Shown: positions 49,013 through 59,970 of the stretch, piece after piece
How the letters are laid out: each line of letters starts with the position of its first letter
Position numbering within the stretch: position 1 is the first letter of the stretch
Origin: Siphonodentalium dalli
Taxonomy: Eukaryota; Mollusca; Scaphopoda; Gadilida; Siphonodentaliidae
Assembly: GCA_032622095.1 (NCBI GenBank)
Contig: CP136062.1
Coordinates: forward strand, 138,340,351 to 138,404,350
Length of the DNA: 64,000 nucleotides
Direction of reading: 5' to 3'
Notes under the pieces: generated by a model
Told to the model about the DNA's origin: nothing
Database searches by the model: none
What the model saw: only the letters and a program-made list of their open reading frames with translations
Translations under genes and position numbers: made by a program

Positions 49013-49404
49013 TTAAACCCCTTTACCCAACAGAAGGGCCCTGTGCCAATGCATTATCTTATATATGCGAGTCGACCATAGGTCGCCTCGCATATATAAG
49101 AGAATGCATTGGCTTAACACATTAAAAATTATAAAATTGTTAAAGAATGTAAGAAAAAATGGTAAAAAGTGTTTAAAAAACATTTTTTTTAGGCCAATGC
49201 ATTCTCTTATATATGCGAGGCGACCTATGGTCGACTCGCATATATAAGAGAATGCATTGGCACAGGGCATAACTGTAACTACCACAATGTGGTCAAGGAG
49301 CCGGTTCCAATGATATCCATATTTGTATGGTTCTATTGAGACAGACCGAAGATATTTTAGGCTGTTGCAGCTTTATTTGGCCGTTTTGTTGGGTAAAGTG
49401 TTAA
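49013..49404. mobile_element. piggyBac-like MITE, copy 2, with double hairpin
   Basis: About 96% alike to 23725-24116, including the hairpins (49046-49112 and 49194-49260) and the unique right third. TTAA stands at 49013-49016 and 49401-49404; the left end has two extra bases before CCCTTTACCC and the right end has a GTG for GGG change. Two long near-identical copies 25 kb apart suggest recent spread. Confidence 0.8.
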
Positions 49405-51796
49405 ACCCCCTGCTGACAGTCGGGTAACATCTCAGTGTTATGTTACATACCCATGAATACACGTAAAATAAAAAGCTTAATTCATCCTCCATATCAACTT
49501 GGTTTCTTTATACTTGGTCCGCCATAATTCCAGCAACGCCGAGACAGTCACGGATTCTAACATTAAAACTCACTCGAGCAGAGGAGGGGGTCTCCCCTCT
49601 GATTATCTCCAGTGACACCAAGCATATATTTTCAATGTTTAAACTACTTTTATTGCTTTGTGTCAGATATACCCGGTTATACTAGGAAGCATTTTAATTG
49701 AATTTTATCTCATAAATAAATATGAATGAACATTCTTCTAAATAGTAATTTACTTATCGCCATGTTCAAATTTATATAGCTTATCACCACTGGAATCAAG
49801 CTGGGTTAATCGGGAAGATATTTTACCAAGGTAAGTGCAGATTCCTGTGCGCATGTGGGGAGGGCCGGTGGCTGAACTGTTAGGTTGAGTCGATTATAGG
49901 GCGCCCCACAATCTCGAAACGGTTGTTATGGGTGTAGGGGACATTTATGACAGTAGACAGGTTTAGATCGAGAACTTCTAACTTCAAACTCCAGGCGCTG
50001 TCCGCTGCCAACTGTGATACGGTGCTTGTGATAGCTAGACGTTCTCACATTTCGACAAAGATGCATGTGTCGTATTTATCCGCACATTCTTAGAACAAAT
50101 GTGTATTTAGTAGGTGGGATATGTTCTATTTGAGACACAAACCTCGTAAAAGCTGCCATATTAAAAATCTGGCAGCAGCTTTAAAACTTTATGCTGTTCA
50201 GTTTTGACATAAACACAGTGTATAACAAATTTACTGCTGCCAATGTTTTGTTCTGTTTTGTTTAGCCTTTGCGAGCTATGTGTCTCCGATAGAACACATC
50301 TCATTTGATAACTATGATACACTCACATATTCATTCATATTCAATGTTGTGAAAATTCCACCGACACATATGCCATGTGTCATTTCCACACAATTTTGTT
50401 TAAGATCAAAATTAAAACATTGTGTAGAATTTGTACACGTTTGTTCTAAGTGTACACGGAAATGTCTGGCGAGTGGCGATGGAGGCAATCAGATGGATTG
50501 TATGAACAGCGACTGATCGTTTGGTGAACTTATTATCGGAACATTTCGTAAAGTTAGAAATTGTTGATATATATAAACCTGTCAAATAGATATGTACTGC
50601 AAAGATCTGGCATATGGGATCTGTCGCCAAACTTCAACAAAGCCTGCATGACATTTCTGGAGACTATGACATATTGATCAGTGTGAAAATCAAAAAGTCA
50701 AACGACTTTTACCTAACCCGTCCCTGAACGTATTGTTTCTTAAGAACAGTATGAATAGCTGTGGTATCAGCTTAGCTATGATACCATATATAACAATCAC
50801 AGTACATTCGATGCGTACATACACACCTTGTATGCTAAGAGTCACCAAACTCTTCAACTTTCTTAGACCAACCTGATCACTGGACATGTATCTAGTATAT
50901 TTAGTAAGCCATACATGTGATATATAGATCACAACACAATAATAAATCACCATAATTAACTTGAAATTAAAGATACGGGCGGTGTTGGCGGTGGGTATGC
51001 TGTTAAAATATTCACCTCCGTCAAAAACCGCCATAAACATAAATAATAGTAAAATATAGCCATACCTTGTTCTTATACCAATCAGAAATATGGCATAAAC
51101 AGTATGTTATTGTCAAATGCTTTTCCTTTGTTATGTAAACAAAAGCAAAAAACGTTACTGCACCTGGCTTTTGTTTAGATCCGGATATGGTAAACATAAA
51201 GAGCTCTTGTTTACGTACACCATCGTACGTCTTGACGACAATATACTATTTACGCGCTGATTATGTTTGGCATATGAACAAAACTATATATCTATTTTAA
51301 TATTCCTTCTGTTGATGGCGATTTGAACAAATATGAATATTTCTGCAACGAACGCCACCCGTGCCATTAAGTGAAGAAAACTCAAATGGACAACACATGC
51401 AAACACCAGAAAAAAAAACGTGTTTTCTCGACTTTGAAGGGGCAACTCATTAAAGTTGGAGATTTCACATAGAGATACTATGTCCCCCCACCGCTACATG
51501 TTATAGCACAGGCAGTCTGTGTGAGATATCTGGGTGAGATTTTCCTATATCACATGAAACCCTGTTGCATCATTAAAAAATATATTGACCATATTGTTTG
51601 TATCATTATTTAGCACATGAGTGTATTTTGCACTAATCAATGGCTCAAATTCCTCCATTTGTTGCATATATCCCGTTGAGAATAAAAAGAGTTGGTCCCA
51701 TAAATGACCGGATGTAGTGCACAATACCTCTTTGACCAGTTATGACAAAATGAGAAAACATAGTAAATCCGGACATTCTAACCAGGAAGATTCATA
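49405..51796. other. No gene recognised
   Basis: ORFs at 50280-50516 and 50690-51040 show no known motif. A short R1-related piece lies at about 50505-50560. Otherwise nothing was seen. Confidence 0.45.
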
Positions 51797-52581
51797 TCTA
51801 CTATATATTTTGAGAACAACGTATGTGTGTATATACTTTATAGAATCGAAAACGGCTGCACCGGTCGAGACCAAACTTCCCATCTAAGGGTAAAAATCAA
51901 CGGGTCGTCGCGTCGTTTTGGAGAAGCTCCGAGCACCCGCTCTCCACCCTCAGTCACACAAAAACGGCACTGTGGGGTTAATCGCGTTGATAGTTAAAGA
52001 GCGTTCGTATCCGCAGTGTCGTTGATAAAGAGCGTATGCGTGTAATGTGATTCTTACGTCTGTGTCCGGGCGTGAGCGTATGTATCCAGGCATCAGCGTG
52101 TGTGATTCTTACGTACTTAGGGCTTCCTTTGAACGGGGGAGATTTCCATCGGGTCAGTTTTTCCGCCCGAGGTGATCTTCACCTTGAAACGGGTACCCAC
52201 AAATGATATATATGTGTGTCTCCTTTATAGACTCGAACCGATTGAGCTCAAACTTGCTACCTACGGGAAGTGTCGTGGACGGGTTAAATTGTGACCCCAC
52301 CTGACCTTCACCTTGAAAATGATCAATTCAAGGTCAAATCGGGTCAAATCGAAAAAAAAAAAAAATTTAAATACAAAAATTAAAAAGGCACAATTAACTC
52401 ATTGCAAAACAAAAAAATTTAATTAAAAAATTAATTTTAAAAGCTAGTACATTAAAAAGGCACAATTAACTCATTGAAAATCAAAAAAATTAATAAAAAA
52501 ATTAATTATAAAAATTAATTAACAAAATTAAAAATTGTCATGTTTCTGACGATTGCCGCCAGTGGCGGGCTAACCTGCTAG
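51797..52581 (+). mobile_element. Helitron-like element E0 (different subfamily)
   Basis: Starts TCTACTATATATTTTGAG after an A and ends with hairpin CCGCC-AGT-GGCGG (52556-52568), a spacer and CTAG, followed by T. The interior shares TTCAAGGTCAAATCGGGTCA with element Z and has an AT-rich duplicated stretch of about 75 bp (52375-52510, word AAAAAGGCACAATTAACTCA). It also carries two AAAGAGCGT motifs near 51996 and 52025. No ORF of note. Confidence 0.55.
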
Positions 52582-53217
52582 TCTCATATATATTTTGAAG
52601 ACCTCTGTCTGTATGTATGTTTGTCTGTCTGTCTGTCTGTCTGTCATTTATACAAATCTACGATTCTCGACCGATCGGGACGAAACTTGGTACGTGTGTG
52701 TAGTTTGACCAGGCGGTGAACGTTGTCGTATTGGCGAGCCCGTGCGGCGCCCGCTTCGCGCATGCGCAGACGAGATCTCGGAAACGGGTGGAGCTATCGA
52801 CTTGAAATTTGGTATCTGAATGTATATTGCCCCGGATACGAATTTTATCTGGTCGCTGAGCCCGTGCGACGCCAGCTTCGCGCATGCGCAGACGAGATCT
52901 CGGAAACGGGTGGAGCTATCGACTTGAAATTTGCTATGTGAATGTATCTTGCCCCGGATACAAATTTTATCGTGTCGCCGAGCCCGTGCGACGCCAGCTT
53001 CGCGCATGCGCAGACGAGATCTCGGAAACGGGTGGAGCTATCGACTTGAAATTTGGTATGTGAATGTATCTTGCCCCGGATACGAATTTTATCGGGTCGC
53101 CGAGCCCGTGCGACGCCAACTTCGCGCATGCGCAGACCAGATCTCGGAAACGGGTGGAGCTATCGACTTGAAATTTGGTTTTTGAATAGCCCGGACAACG
53201 TCGGGCTCATCGGCTAG
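52582..53217 (+). mobile_element. Helitron-like element E1, four core units
   Basis: Starts TCTCATATATATTTTGAAG, has a (TGTC)n microsatellite, TCTACGATTCTCGACCGATC, four core units of about 122 bp, and ends in the GCCCGGACAACGTCGGGC hairpin and CTAG. It abuts E0 and E2 with no gap. Confidence 0.65.
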
Positions 53218-53727
53218 TCTCATATATATTTTGAAGACCTCTGTCTGTATGTTTGTTTGTCTGTCTGTCTGTCTGTCATTAATACAAATCTACGATTCTC
53301 GACCGATCGGGACGAAACTTGGTACGTGTGTGTAGTTTGACCAGGCGGTGGACGTTGTCGTATTGGCGAGCCCGTGCGGCGCCCGCTTCGCGCATGCGCA
53401 GACGAGATCTCGGAAACGGGTGGAGCTATCGACTTGAAATTTGCTATGTGAATGTATCTTGCCCCGGATACAAATTTTATCGTGTCGCCGAGCCCGTGCG
53501 ACGCCAGCTTCGCGCATGCGCAGACGAGATCTCGGAAACGGGTGGAGCTATCGACTTGAAATTTGGTATGTGAATGTATCTTGCCCCGGATACGAATTTT
53601 ATCGGGTCGCCGAGCCCGTGCGACGCCAACTTCGCGCATGCGCAGACCAGATCTCGGAAACGGGTGGAGCTATCGACTTGAAATTTGGTTTTTGAATAGC
53701 CCGGACAACGTCGGGCTCATCGGCTAG
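53218..53727 (+). mobile_element. Helitron-like element E2, three core units
   Basis: Same structure as E1 but three 122-bp units, giving 510 bp. Head-to-tail with E1 and E3; the sequence is nearly identical to E1. Confidence 0.65.
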
Positions 53728-54373
53728 TCTCATATATATTTTGAAGACCTCTGTCTGTATGTTTGTTTGTCTGTCTGTCTGTCTGTCATTAATACAAATC
53801 TACGATTCTCGACCGATCGGGACGAAACTTGGTACGTGTGTGTAGTTTGACCAGGCGGTGGACGTTGTCGTATTGGCGAGCCCGTGTGGCGCCCGCTTCG
53901 CGCATGCGCAGACGAGATCTCGAGAACGGGTGGAGCTATCGACTTGAAATTTGCTATGTGAATGCATCTTGCCCCGGATACGAATTTTATCGGGTCGCCG
54001 AGCCCGTGCGACGCCAGCTTCGCGCATGCGCAGACGAGATCTCGGAAACGGGTGGAGCTATCGACTTGAAATTTGCTATGTGAATGTATCTTGCCCCGGA
54101 TACGAATGCTATCGGGTCGCCGAGCCCGTGCGACGCCTGCTTCGCACATGCGCAGACGAGATCTCGGAAACGGGTGGATCTATCGACTTGAAATTTGGTA
54201 TGTGAATGTATCTTGCCCCGGATACGAAGTTTATCGGGTCGCCGAGCCCGTGCGACGCCAGCTTCGCGCATGCGCAGACCAGATCTCGGAAAAGGGTGGA
54301 GCTATCGACTTGAAATTTGGTTTTTGAATAGCCCGGACAACGTCGCCCGGACAACGTCGGGCTCATCGGCTAG
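53728..54373 (+). mobile_element. Helitron-like element E3, four core units
   Basis: Four core units and a small duplication of GCCCGGACAACGTC in the 3' hairpin. Abuts E2 and E4. Confidence 0.65.
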
Positions 54374-54866
54374 TCTCATATATATTTTGAAGACCTCTGT
54401 TTGTCTGTCTGTCTGTCTGTATGTCATTGATACAAATCTACGATTCTCGACCGATCGGGACGAAACTTGGTACGTGTGTGAAGTTTGACCAGGCGGTCGT
54501 CAACGTCGTATTGGCGAGCCCGTGCGGCGCCCGCTTCGCGCATGCGCAGACGAGATCTCGGAAACGGGTGGAGCTATCGACTTGAAATTTGCTATGTGAA
54601 TGTATCTTGCCCCGGATACGAATTTTATCGGGTCGCCGAGCCCGTGCGACGCCAGCTTCGCGCATGCGCAGACGAGATCTCGGAAACGGGTGGAGCTATC
54701 GACTTGAAATTTGGTGTGTCAATGTATCTTACCCCGGATACGAATTTTATCGGGTCGCCGAGCCCGTGCGACACCAGCTTCGCGCATGCGCAGACCAGAT
54801 CTCGGAAACGGGTAGAGCTATCGACTTGAAATTTAGTTTTTGAATAGCCCGGACAACGTCGGGCTG
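54374..54866 (+). mobile_element. Helitron-like element E4, 3' end lost
   Basis: Three core units. The end breaks off inside the 3' hairpin (GTCGGGCT), before CTAG, and is followed by another partial end (54866-54915). A further 3'-end fragment at 55054-55130 finishes in the full hairpin and CTAG followed by T. Confidence 0.6.
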
Positions 54867-55446
54867 GGTAGAGCTATCGACTTGAAATTTGGTTTTTGAA
54901 TAGCCCTGACAACGAAAAGACACAAGACTTTATGTGATCAGAACAAGGACAATTCTTCCCACAACCACAGCACATTTCATCAACATTCATCCATTAATTA
55001 ATCAGAATCATATCTTCCCCTATTCTGGCGTGAACTGTGAACTGTGAAAATGCATCTCGGAAACGGGTGGAGCTATCGACTTGAAATTTGGTTTTTGAAT
55101 ATCCCGGACAACGTCGGGCTCATCGGCTAGTAATATATATAACATAGGAATCATTGGTGAATATAATTGAGAAACTGGTGACAATTTTGTTCGTAGATAA
55201 AATAACATTGGGTGTCCATGCACAAATACTGCATCCATCGACCATCAGAATAAATCGATAATATTTACTCCATAAGACACACTGTGCTGAGGAAAATATA
55301 AGGCGCGGATCGAGTTCGGGCCGGTGTGTCCCTTCATGTTGTTATCAAAATAAAAATATTAAAAACTTAACTCGTTTAACACTTGCACACGACTCTGAAC
55401 AAGAACAGAACTAATGTGTTAACTATTATATTTAACTTCAACCCAG

Positions 55447-56469
55447 TCAACCACGATGCTTTGATGACATGTGGTATGCCAACGAGCTGCTCCTGTGTGG
55501 GAACGATTTCCCCACAATTCTGGCAGCAATATTTTCGCTCGCCATGCATTCCTCTCGTGTGCTCAACCAACGTATTCTGTGAGCTACATTGGGTGCCACA
55601 CTTATCACACACATACTCCTTATTGGTTGTTTCTGTTGAGTGTTGTTTTGCATGTGTCAACATGTCTCCCGTGTGTGTATGCAACTTGTTGCAAGTGGAG
55701 CACATGTGATTGGCCTGTGGATTGTGAGAAGCCATGCGTCCCTCGTAATTCCACAAATGTGACCCGCCATATCAAATCCAGTCGGAAGTCAGGATTTTGT
55801 TTACCCTGTGCCAATGCATTCTCTTATATATGCGAGTATATATAAGAGAATACATTGGCCTAACAATTTTTTATCATTTTTTAAAAATAAATCTTTCTTA
55901 CAATTTTTAGGACATAAAATAAAAAACATCCATTACCCTGCAGGGAGCCCCACACATTTATAGAAGCACATAGAAGAGTGTCGTCTGCTCATGTTTGTCT
56001 GGGGCTCTGTATGGGTGAAATTATAAAATTGTTAAAGAATACAAGAAAAAATTATTAAAATTGTAAAAAATTATTAGGCCAATGCATTCTCTTATATATG
56101 CGAGGCGACCTATGGTCGACTCGCATATATAAGAGAATGCATTGGCACAGGGTAAAAAAATCCCGACTTACGACTGGATTTGATATGGCGGGTCACAAAT
56201 GGTTGATCTGTTTATCACATACATTACACTTCCGTCATGTTTTCTGATATGGTGAGTCATGCCATATTTGGTTTGCGTTGTTAGACCACATCGACGCAGA
56301 GGTATGGCGCAGTTGGTATGGCGTTATCTGTATGTGCATGAATTATCATGTGCCTCTTTATGTTACGTTGGTATCTTGTCTTGATTGTACATTTGTTGCA
56401 ACATCTGATGGTCAAAATACAGCCCTATCCTCTTCCACTATTGGAAGGATTTCCTTCATAGATCGTGTT
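55447..56469 (-). pseudogene. C2H2 zinc-finger exon, split by a MITE
   Basis: Minus-strand exon that would encode at least six C2H2 fingers, a DNA-binding array. A good splice acceptor (TTTCTTGTTTCAG) ends at 56470. In order, with frame changes between pieces: CNKCTIKTRYQRNIKRHMII..., a CVDCG finger ending HHIRKH, CNVCDKQINHL (cut by the MITE), CSTCNK...HAKQH, CDKCGTQC...HTRGMH and CCQNCGEIV...AYHMSSKH, then RG and a stop at 55447. Spacings fit C-x2-C-x12-H-x3-4-H. In the split finger the first zinc-binding His reads Arg. At least three or four frameshifts plus the MITE make it a likely pseudogene, though some shifts could be assembly errors. Finger count and acceptor suggest a last exon of a multi-exon gene. 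Family unknown. Confidence 0.75.
55760..56195. mobile_element. MITE in zinc-finger exon, 57-bp terminal repeats
   Basis: Ends TGACCCGCCATATCAAATCC and its inverse, matching over about 57 bases with few changes. CAAATG flanks both sides (55754-55759, 56196-56201). Removing the element and one CAAATG rejoins the zinc-finger frame ...INHL-WNYEG. Inside lie the hairpin pair seen in the TTAA MITEs: a shortened one at 55811-55858 and a full one at 56079-56145, and an AT-rich spacer with an extra insert of about 110 bp. No ORF. Confidence 0.85.
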
Positions 56470-56580
56470 CTGAAACAAGAAAATAAATTAGTCTGATCCA
56501 AGAGCAGTGAATATGGCAGTGGACATAGTGTTAAAGGCATGTTGTCGCCATTTTCTCGTGGTGGCGGAATTATATTATAA

Positions 56581-57000
56581 CTAGGAGATTGCCCGTCAAA
56601 TATGACGGGTAACAAACGTGACATACGTATGTACATGACCATAATATCAGTCAAAATATCGCCTTGATAACCTTTGGGAAACGCGTTACATGTATATATC
56701 AGATCGTCTTGTACCGATTGTACTGAAATCGGTGATTGTCGTCGTACACAACTAGGCGTACAGAGACTGACGAGTGTGGTGTCCAAATAGATAGTCTCTA
56801 CTTTCAGATTGCGAATACACCCGATCCAAGTTAATGTCAATATATGTTGCACACATAACGGGTTTTCCGTTGCAATATAGTGGGATTTCCGACAGATACT
56901 GTATATATGTAAAAATGACATTTGAAGAGGGAATTTTTGCGAGAAAATTATTTCTGAAGTGATCAATTGCCGTTTTTATCTATCAAAAAGAGTCCTTCGC
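56581..57000 (-). mobile_element. Helitron-like 3' end, 5' limit unknown
   Basis: On the minus strand the stem CCCGTCA-TATT-TGACGGG (56592-56609) is followed by an 8-base spacer and CTAG (56581-56584), with T beyond. This is the same end design as in the two tandem arrays but with different stem sequence. The upstream limit was not found; the right coordinate is a guess. The 184-codon ORF across it has no known domain. Confidence 0.4.
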
Positions 57001-57190
57001 TCAAATGGAGCCCGCTTGCGATCGGCAAATCCAATTAAATTGGTGGTCGTTCATGCATGAAGGCTTAATGTAGCCACTGAGCATAGGCATAGCATTGGTC
57101 ATAAGATGTGTTGGGCACATATACGAGATTATCTTCCCACAGTTTCAACGCATTCTTAGTATCACATCTGAAGATATCCTCGTAAATAGC

Positions 57191-57210
57191 GGGGGGGGGG
57201 GGGGGGGGGG
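57191..57210 (+). repeat. Run of 20 G
   Basis: Homopolymer; its length may be uncertain in the assembly. Similar runs occur at 30833-30855 (G) and 35108-35126 (C). Confidence 0.95.
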
Positions 57211-57377
57211 ACATTATTCAGGTTTTTATATACATTGGAAATAAACTGGAAAGTATCGGTTGTCCCTTTATCATTCTTGAAGCTTTCAGACATTTAATGC
57301 ACTAACCAACATCACAATAAGCCTATATATATGCGGAACCTGAATGGCACAATAAACACAATAATTAGTGTCTCAAT

Positions 57378-57793
57378 CCAAGCTAACTTATATATTGTAG
57401 AATGTGAAAGCTATTTGTCAATTTGTCAAATGCAAGAAATGTAAAATTCCCGAATTTATTTTGTATTTCTTAATTCTAAATGACAAAATTAAGATTATAT
57501 TTACTTTTTAACTTCTTACTTCTTGTTTTTAATTTTTAAAACCTGATTTTCAGAATTTAAAATGTTAGTTACAAGTTTCACCAATGAAGTTGATAGACAC
57601 ATGATACTGTTTATATAAACTATTATATTGAAGTTTTAATCATTTAGAATTAAGAAATACAAAATAAATTCGTGAATTTTCCATTTGAAAATAGCATTTC
57701 ATATTCTACAATATACAAGTTAGCGCTAAATTCTGGCGTTTGACAAATTGACAACAGCATTGCACATTCTAGAATATATAAGTTAACACTTGG
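57378..57793. mobile_element. MITE with long nested inverted arms
   Basis: Left CCAAGCTAACTTATATATTG and right (inverted) CCAAGTGTTAACTTATATAT; the left arm pairs with two right-side stretches (57648-57725 and 57730-57793), so the right arm is duplicated. The pairing extends about 100 bases through TTTATTTTGTATTTCTTAAT. AAT flanks both ends, a possible 3-bp duplication. Confidence 0.65.
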
Positions 57794-58439
57794 AATTGTG
57801 ACCGTAATTACCCTCCATATAAACATGATCCACTACTCATTTCTATCCAAAAATCGTGTCGAAATACGATATTTTTTTTCGTGTTCATTTGTCTACGACC
57901 CCTGGGAGCGCCTTGACAGTGTAACGACACCTATGAATTTATATAAAAGAATGCATGGTATTCGGGTATCAATTGATGGGACATGTACTGCATGGGTCTG
58001 TCTCGTCTGGCCTATATCGATTGCGCTTTAACAAAGCCGAAGACATCTATAGGGTCGATATATGTGACTTGTGCGACCTGGTTGTCGATTTTCGCACCGA
58101 CACTCTCGAAAAATCTCGAAATTCAAGTGGTACTTGCGCAGTAGAAGACAGGATAATCCCGCCAATTAGACGACGAAACGCAATACGGTATTGTGTGCAC
58201 AATTTACTGAAATTTCAACACCCCCAGGCGAGTGTCACTGAGCAGAACAATCCGTGGGTATTGGCGAACTTGACATGTCAAATAACTTAAGGTCTTATCC
58301 ATGTATTATTTACTCAAATGCTATTTTCCTGGTTTTGGGCAAGATGATTCTTAACGTAAAGTACACTGTGCGGCATCAGGGCATGTGCTCGACGGGTTGG
58401 GTACATTAACGTGGCTAGAGGCGTCGTTGAAGTTTGTTC

Positions 58440-58680
58440 GCTCGTTGGGTGGAGCACAATGCGTTTGCCCACCGGTTTGATGGTCATAGTCCGAGAGTCA
58501 AAGTCTTCGATAATCCAGGATACTCCGAGCGTTCGTTAGTCCGAGTTTTCTTTAGTCCGAGGATTCGATGGTTCGTTAGACCGAGGGTTCATTGGTCTGA
58601 ATGTTCCATAATCCGGCGATTCGTTCGCTCAAGGTTCTATTAGTCCGGTGGTTCTCATATCCAGTTTATAACGTCCGAAA
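58440..58680 (+). repeat. Degenerate short tandem repeat (TTAGTCCGAG type)
   Basis: Repeated words GTTCGTTAGTCCGAG, GGATTCGATGGTTCGTTAGA and TTCATTGGTCTGA, with period near 17-20 bases and strong drift. No gene is supported; the ORFs follow the repeat. Confidence 0.65.
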
Positions 58681-58814
58681 GTATCCCAGCGGACACCCAT
58701 TCTATGCTGAATGGATTATTCCACTCAGTTATAACATTATGCATTGGAACGGTCTAATATTAGTCTGGAGGAGTGGTCAGGAAAATGAACAGATGACAGT
58801 ATTATATGATTAAC

Positions 58815-59800
58815 CCTTTTTGAAACAGACTAAATTTCCAACTTTAGTGAATTTCCTTTTTTTCCCTTCCTGTTGGATTAAACTTTTTCCACTGTTAACT
58901 TAAATGTTGAAAGTGTTATTGTTGCCCTGTTCGACTTGACCATGATACCACCATCTATATTGTTTATATTAAAACATAATTAGGCCCATGAGACCATTGA
59001 TAGGTTTTGATGGCCTTCCAAATGAGGAAGTTTTAAAAGTTTTTAAAGATGCATTATCCGAATTAACGCTCCTAAATTACTTTTTCGTTGGATTCGGGGC
59101 GGGGGTAAAAAATATTTGATTCGAGTCGATGAACCCACCCATCAAAGCTGTGTGATCAGATATCGATTTTTTAAGTTTGTTATTGCTCGAGATGTTCAAT
59201 TATTTGTGGCTCAGAAACACGTGGTCAAATGGACGGTCTCTCACAAAATTGCGGATGAAGATGGATAACTCTAAAATCAAATGGCAATACGGCAAAATTT
59301 CGTGATATTAAGTGATAATACGGCCATATTTTGTTGAATAAAATGGTGATAAATAACACGTTTTGGGAAATTTGATACCATAGTTGACAGTGGTTAGCAT
59401 TATTGTGTTGCAATGAATCGATTCTGATAACTAAAGCGTTTTTGAAGAAATGCTGTTGTATCTTGATGATATGGGGACCGTCTGATCGGATTGAGTACTT
59501 TTAATTTTTGTCAGCCAAGAGAGAATGCCAATGGTCGTCTCTTTTCAAGAACGTCCATGCACGCTTTCGTCGCCTTTCTATTGAAAGTAAACACATCTAT
59601 ACAAGTACGTTACTCCCTGATATGTTCAAGGATATCTGGTAGAGCTGTGGTTGTCTCTAGATGTGGTATATCTTCTGTGTAACGATTTGTTGAGTGAATG
59701 AACATACAATGAGTAGTGAGTAAACTTTCCAAAAATCATAAAATCACTGGGTTCAATGAACGTCACTGTCAGAACACTTTGTTCACCTTTTCTACATATA
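58815..59800. other. Unassigned, with long direct repeat copy 1
   Basis: The part 59045-59400 matches 60825-61150: GAATTAACGCTC-AAATTAC, GGTAAAAAATATTTGATT, GATGAAGATGGATAACNCTAAAAT and GGCAAAATTTC occur in the same order. Nothing coding is seen. Confidence 0.55.
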
Positions 59801-59970
59801 ATAAATACGCATTGATGAAATTATCCCTGAGTAGAAGTTGAGATAATAAGTTCAACAAACGACCTGGTCGTTTGTTGGAACTTATTTTCTAAATTTTCCC
59901 TCCAATAAATAAGACTTCTTCTGCACTTGTATTAGCTGTCGTGAGTATCGTCTTCTTATGTTTCATGAAT
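59800..59970 (-). repeat. Dispersed repeat family R1, copy 3
   Basis: Inverted relative to the other copies. The hairpin here is nearly perfect: ATAAGTTCAACAAACGAC...GTCGTTTGTTGGAACTTAT at 59838-59886. Confidence 0.7.

Noticed and set aside
52648-54843. Families of similar ORFs rich in Arg and Ala in both directions
   Set aside because: They are translations of the 122-bp core of the Helitron-like elements and recur in every frame.
56412-56966. 184-codon minus ORF
   Set aside because: It runs across the Helitron-like 3' end and the splice acceptor; only its last part overlaps the zinc-finger exon, and the rest looks like chance.
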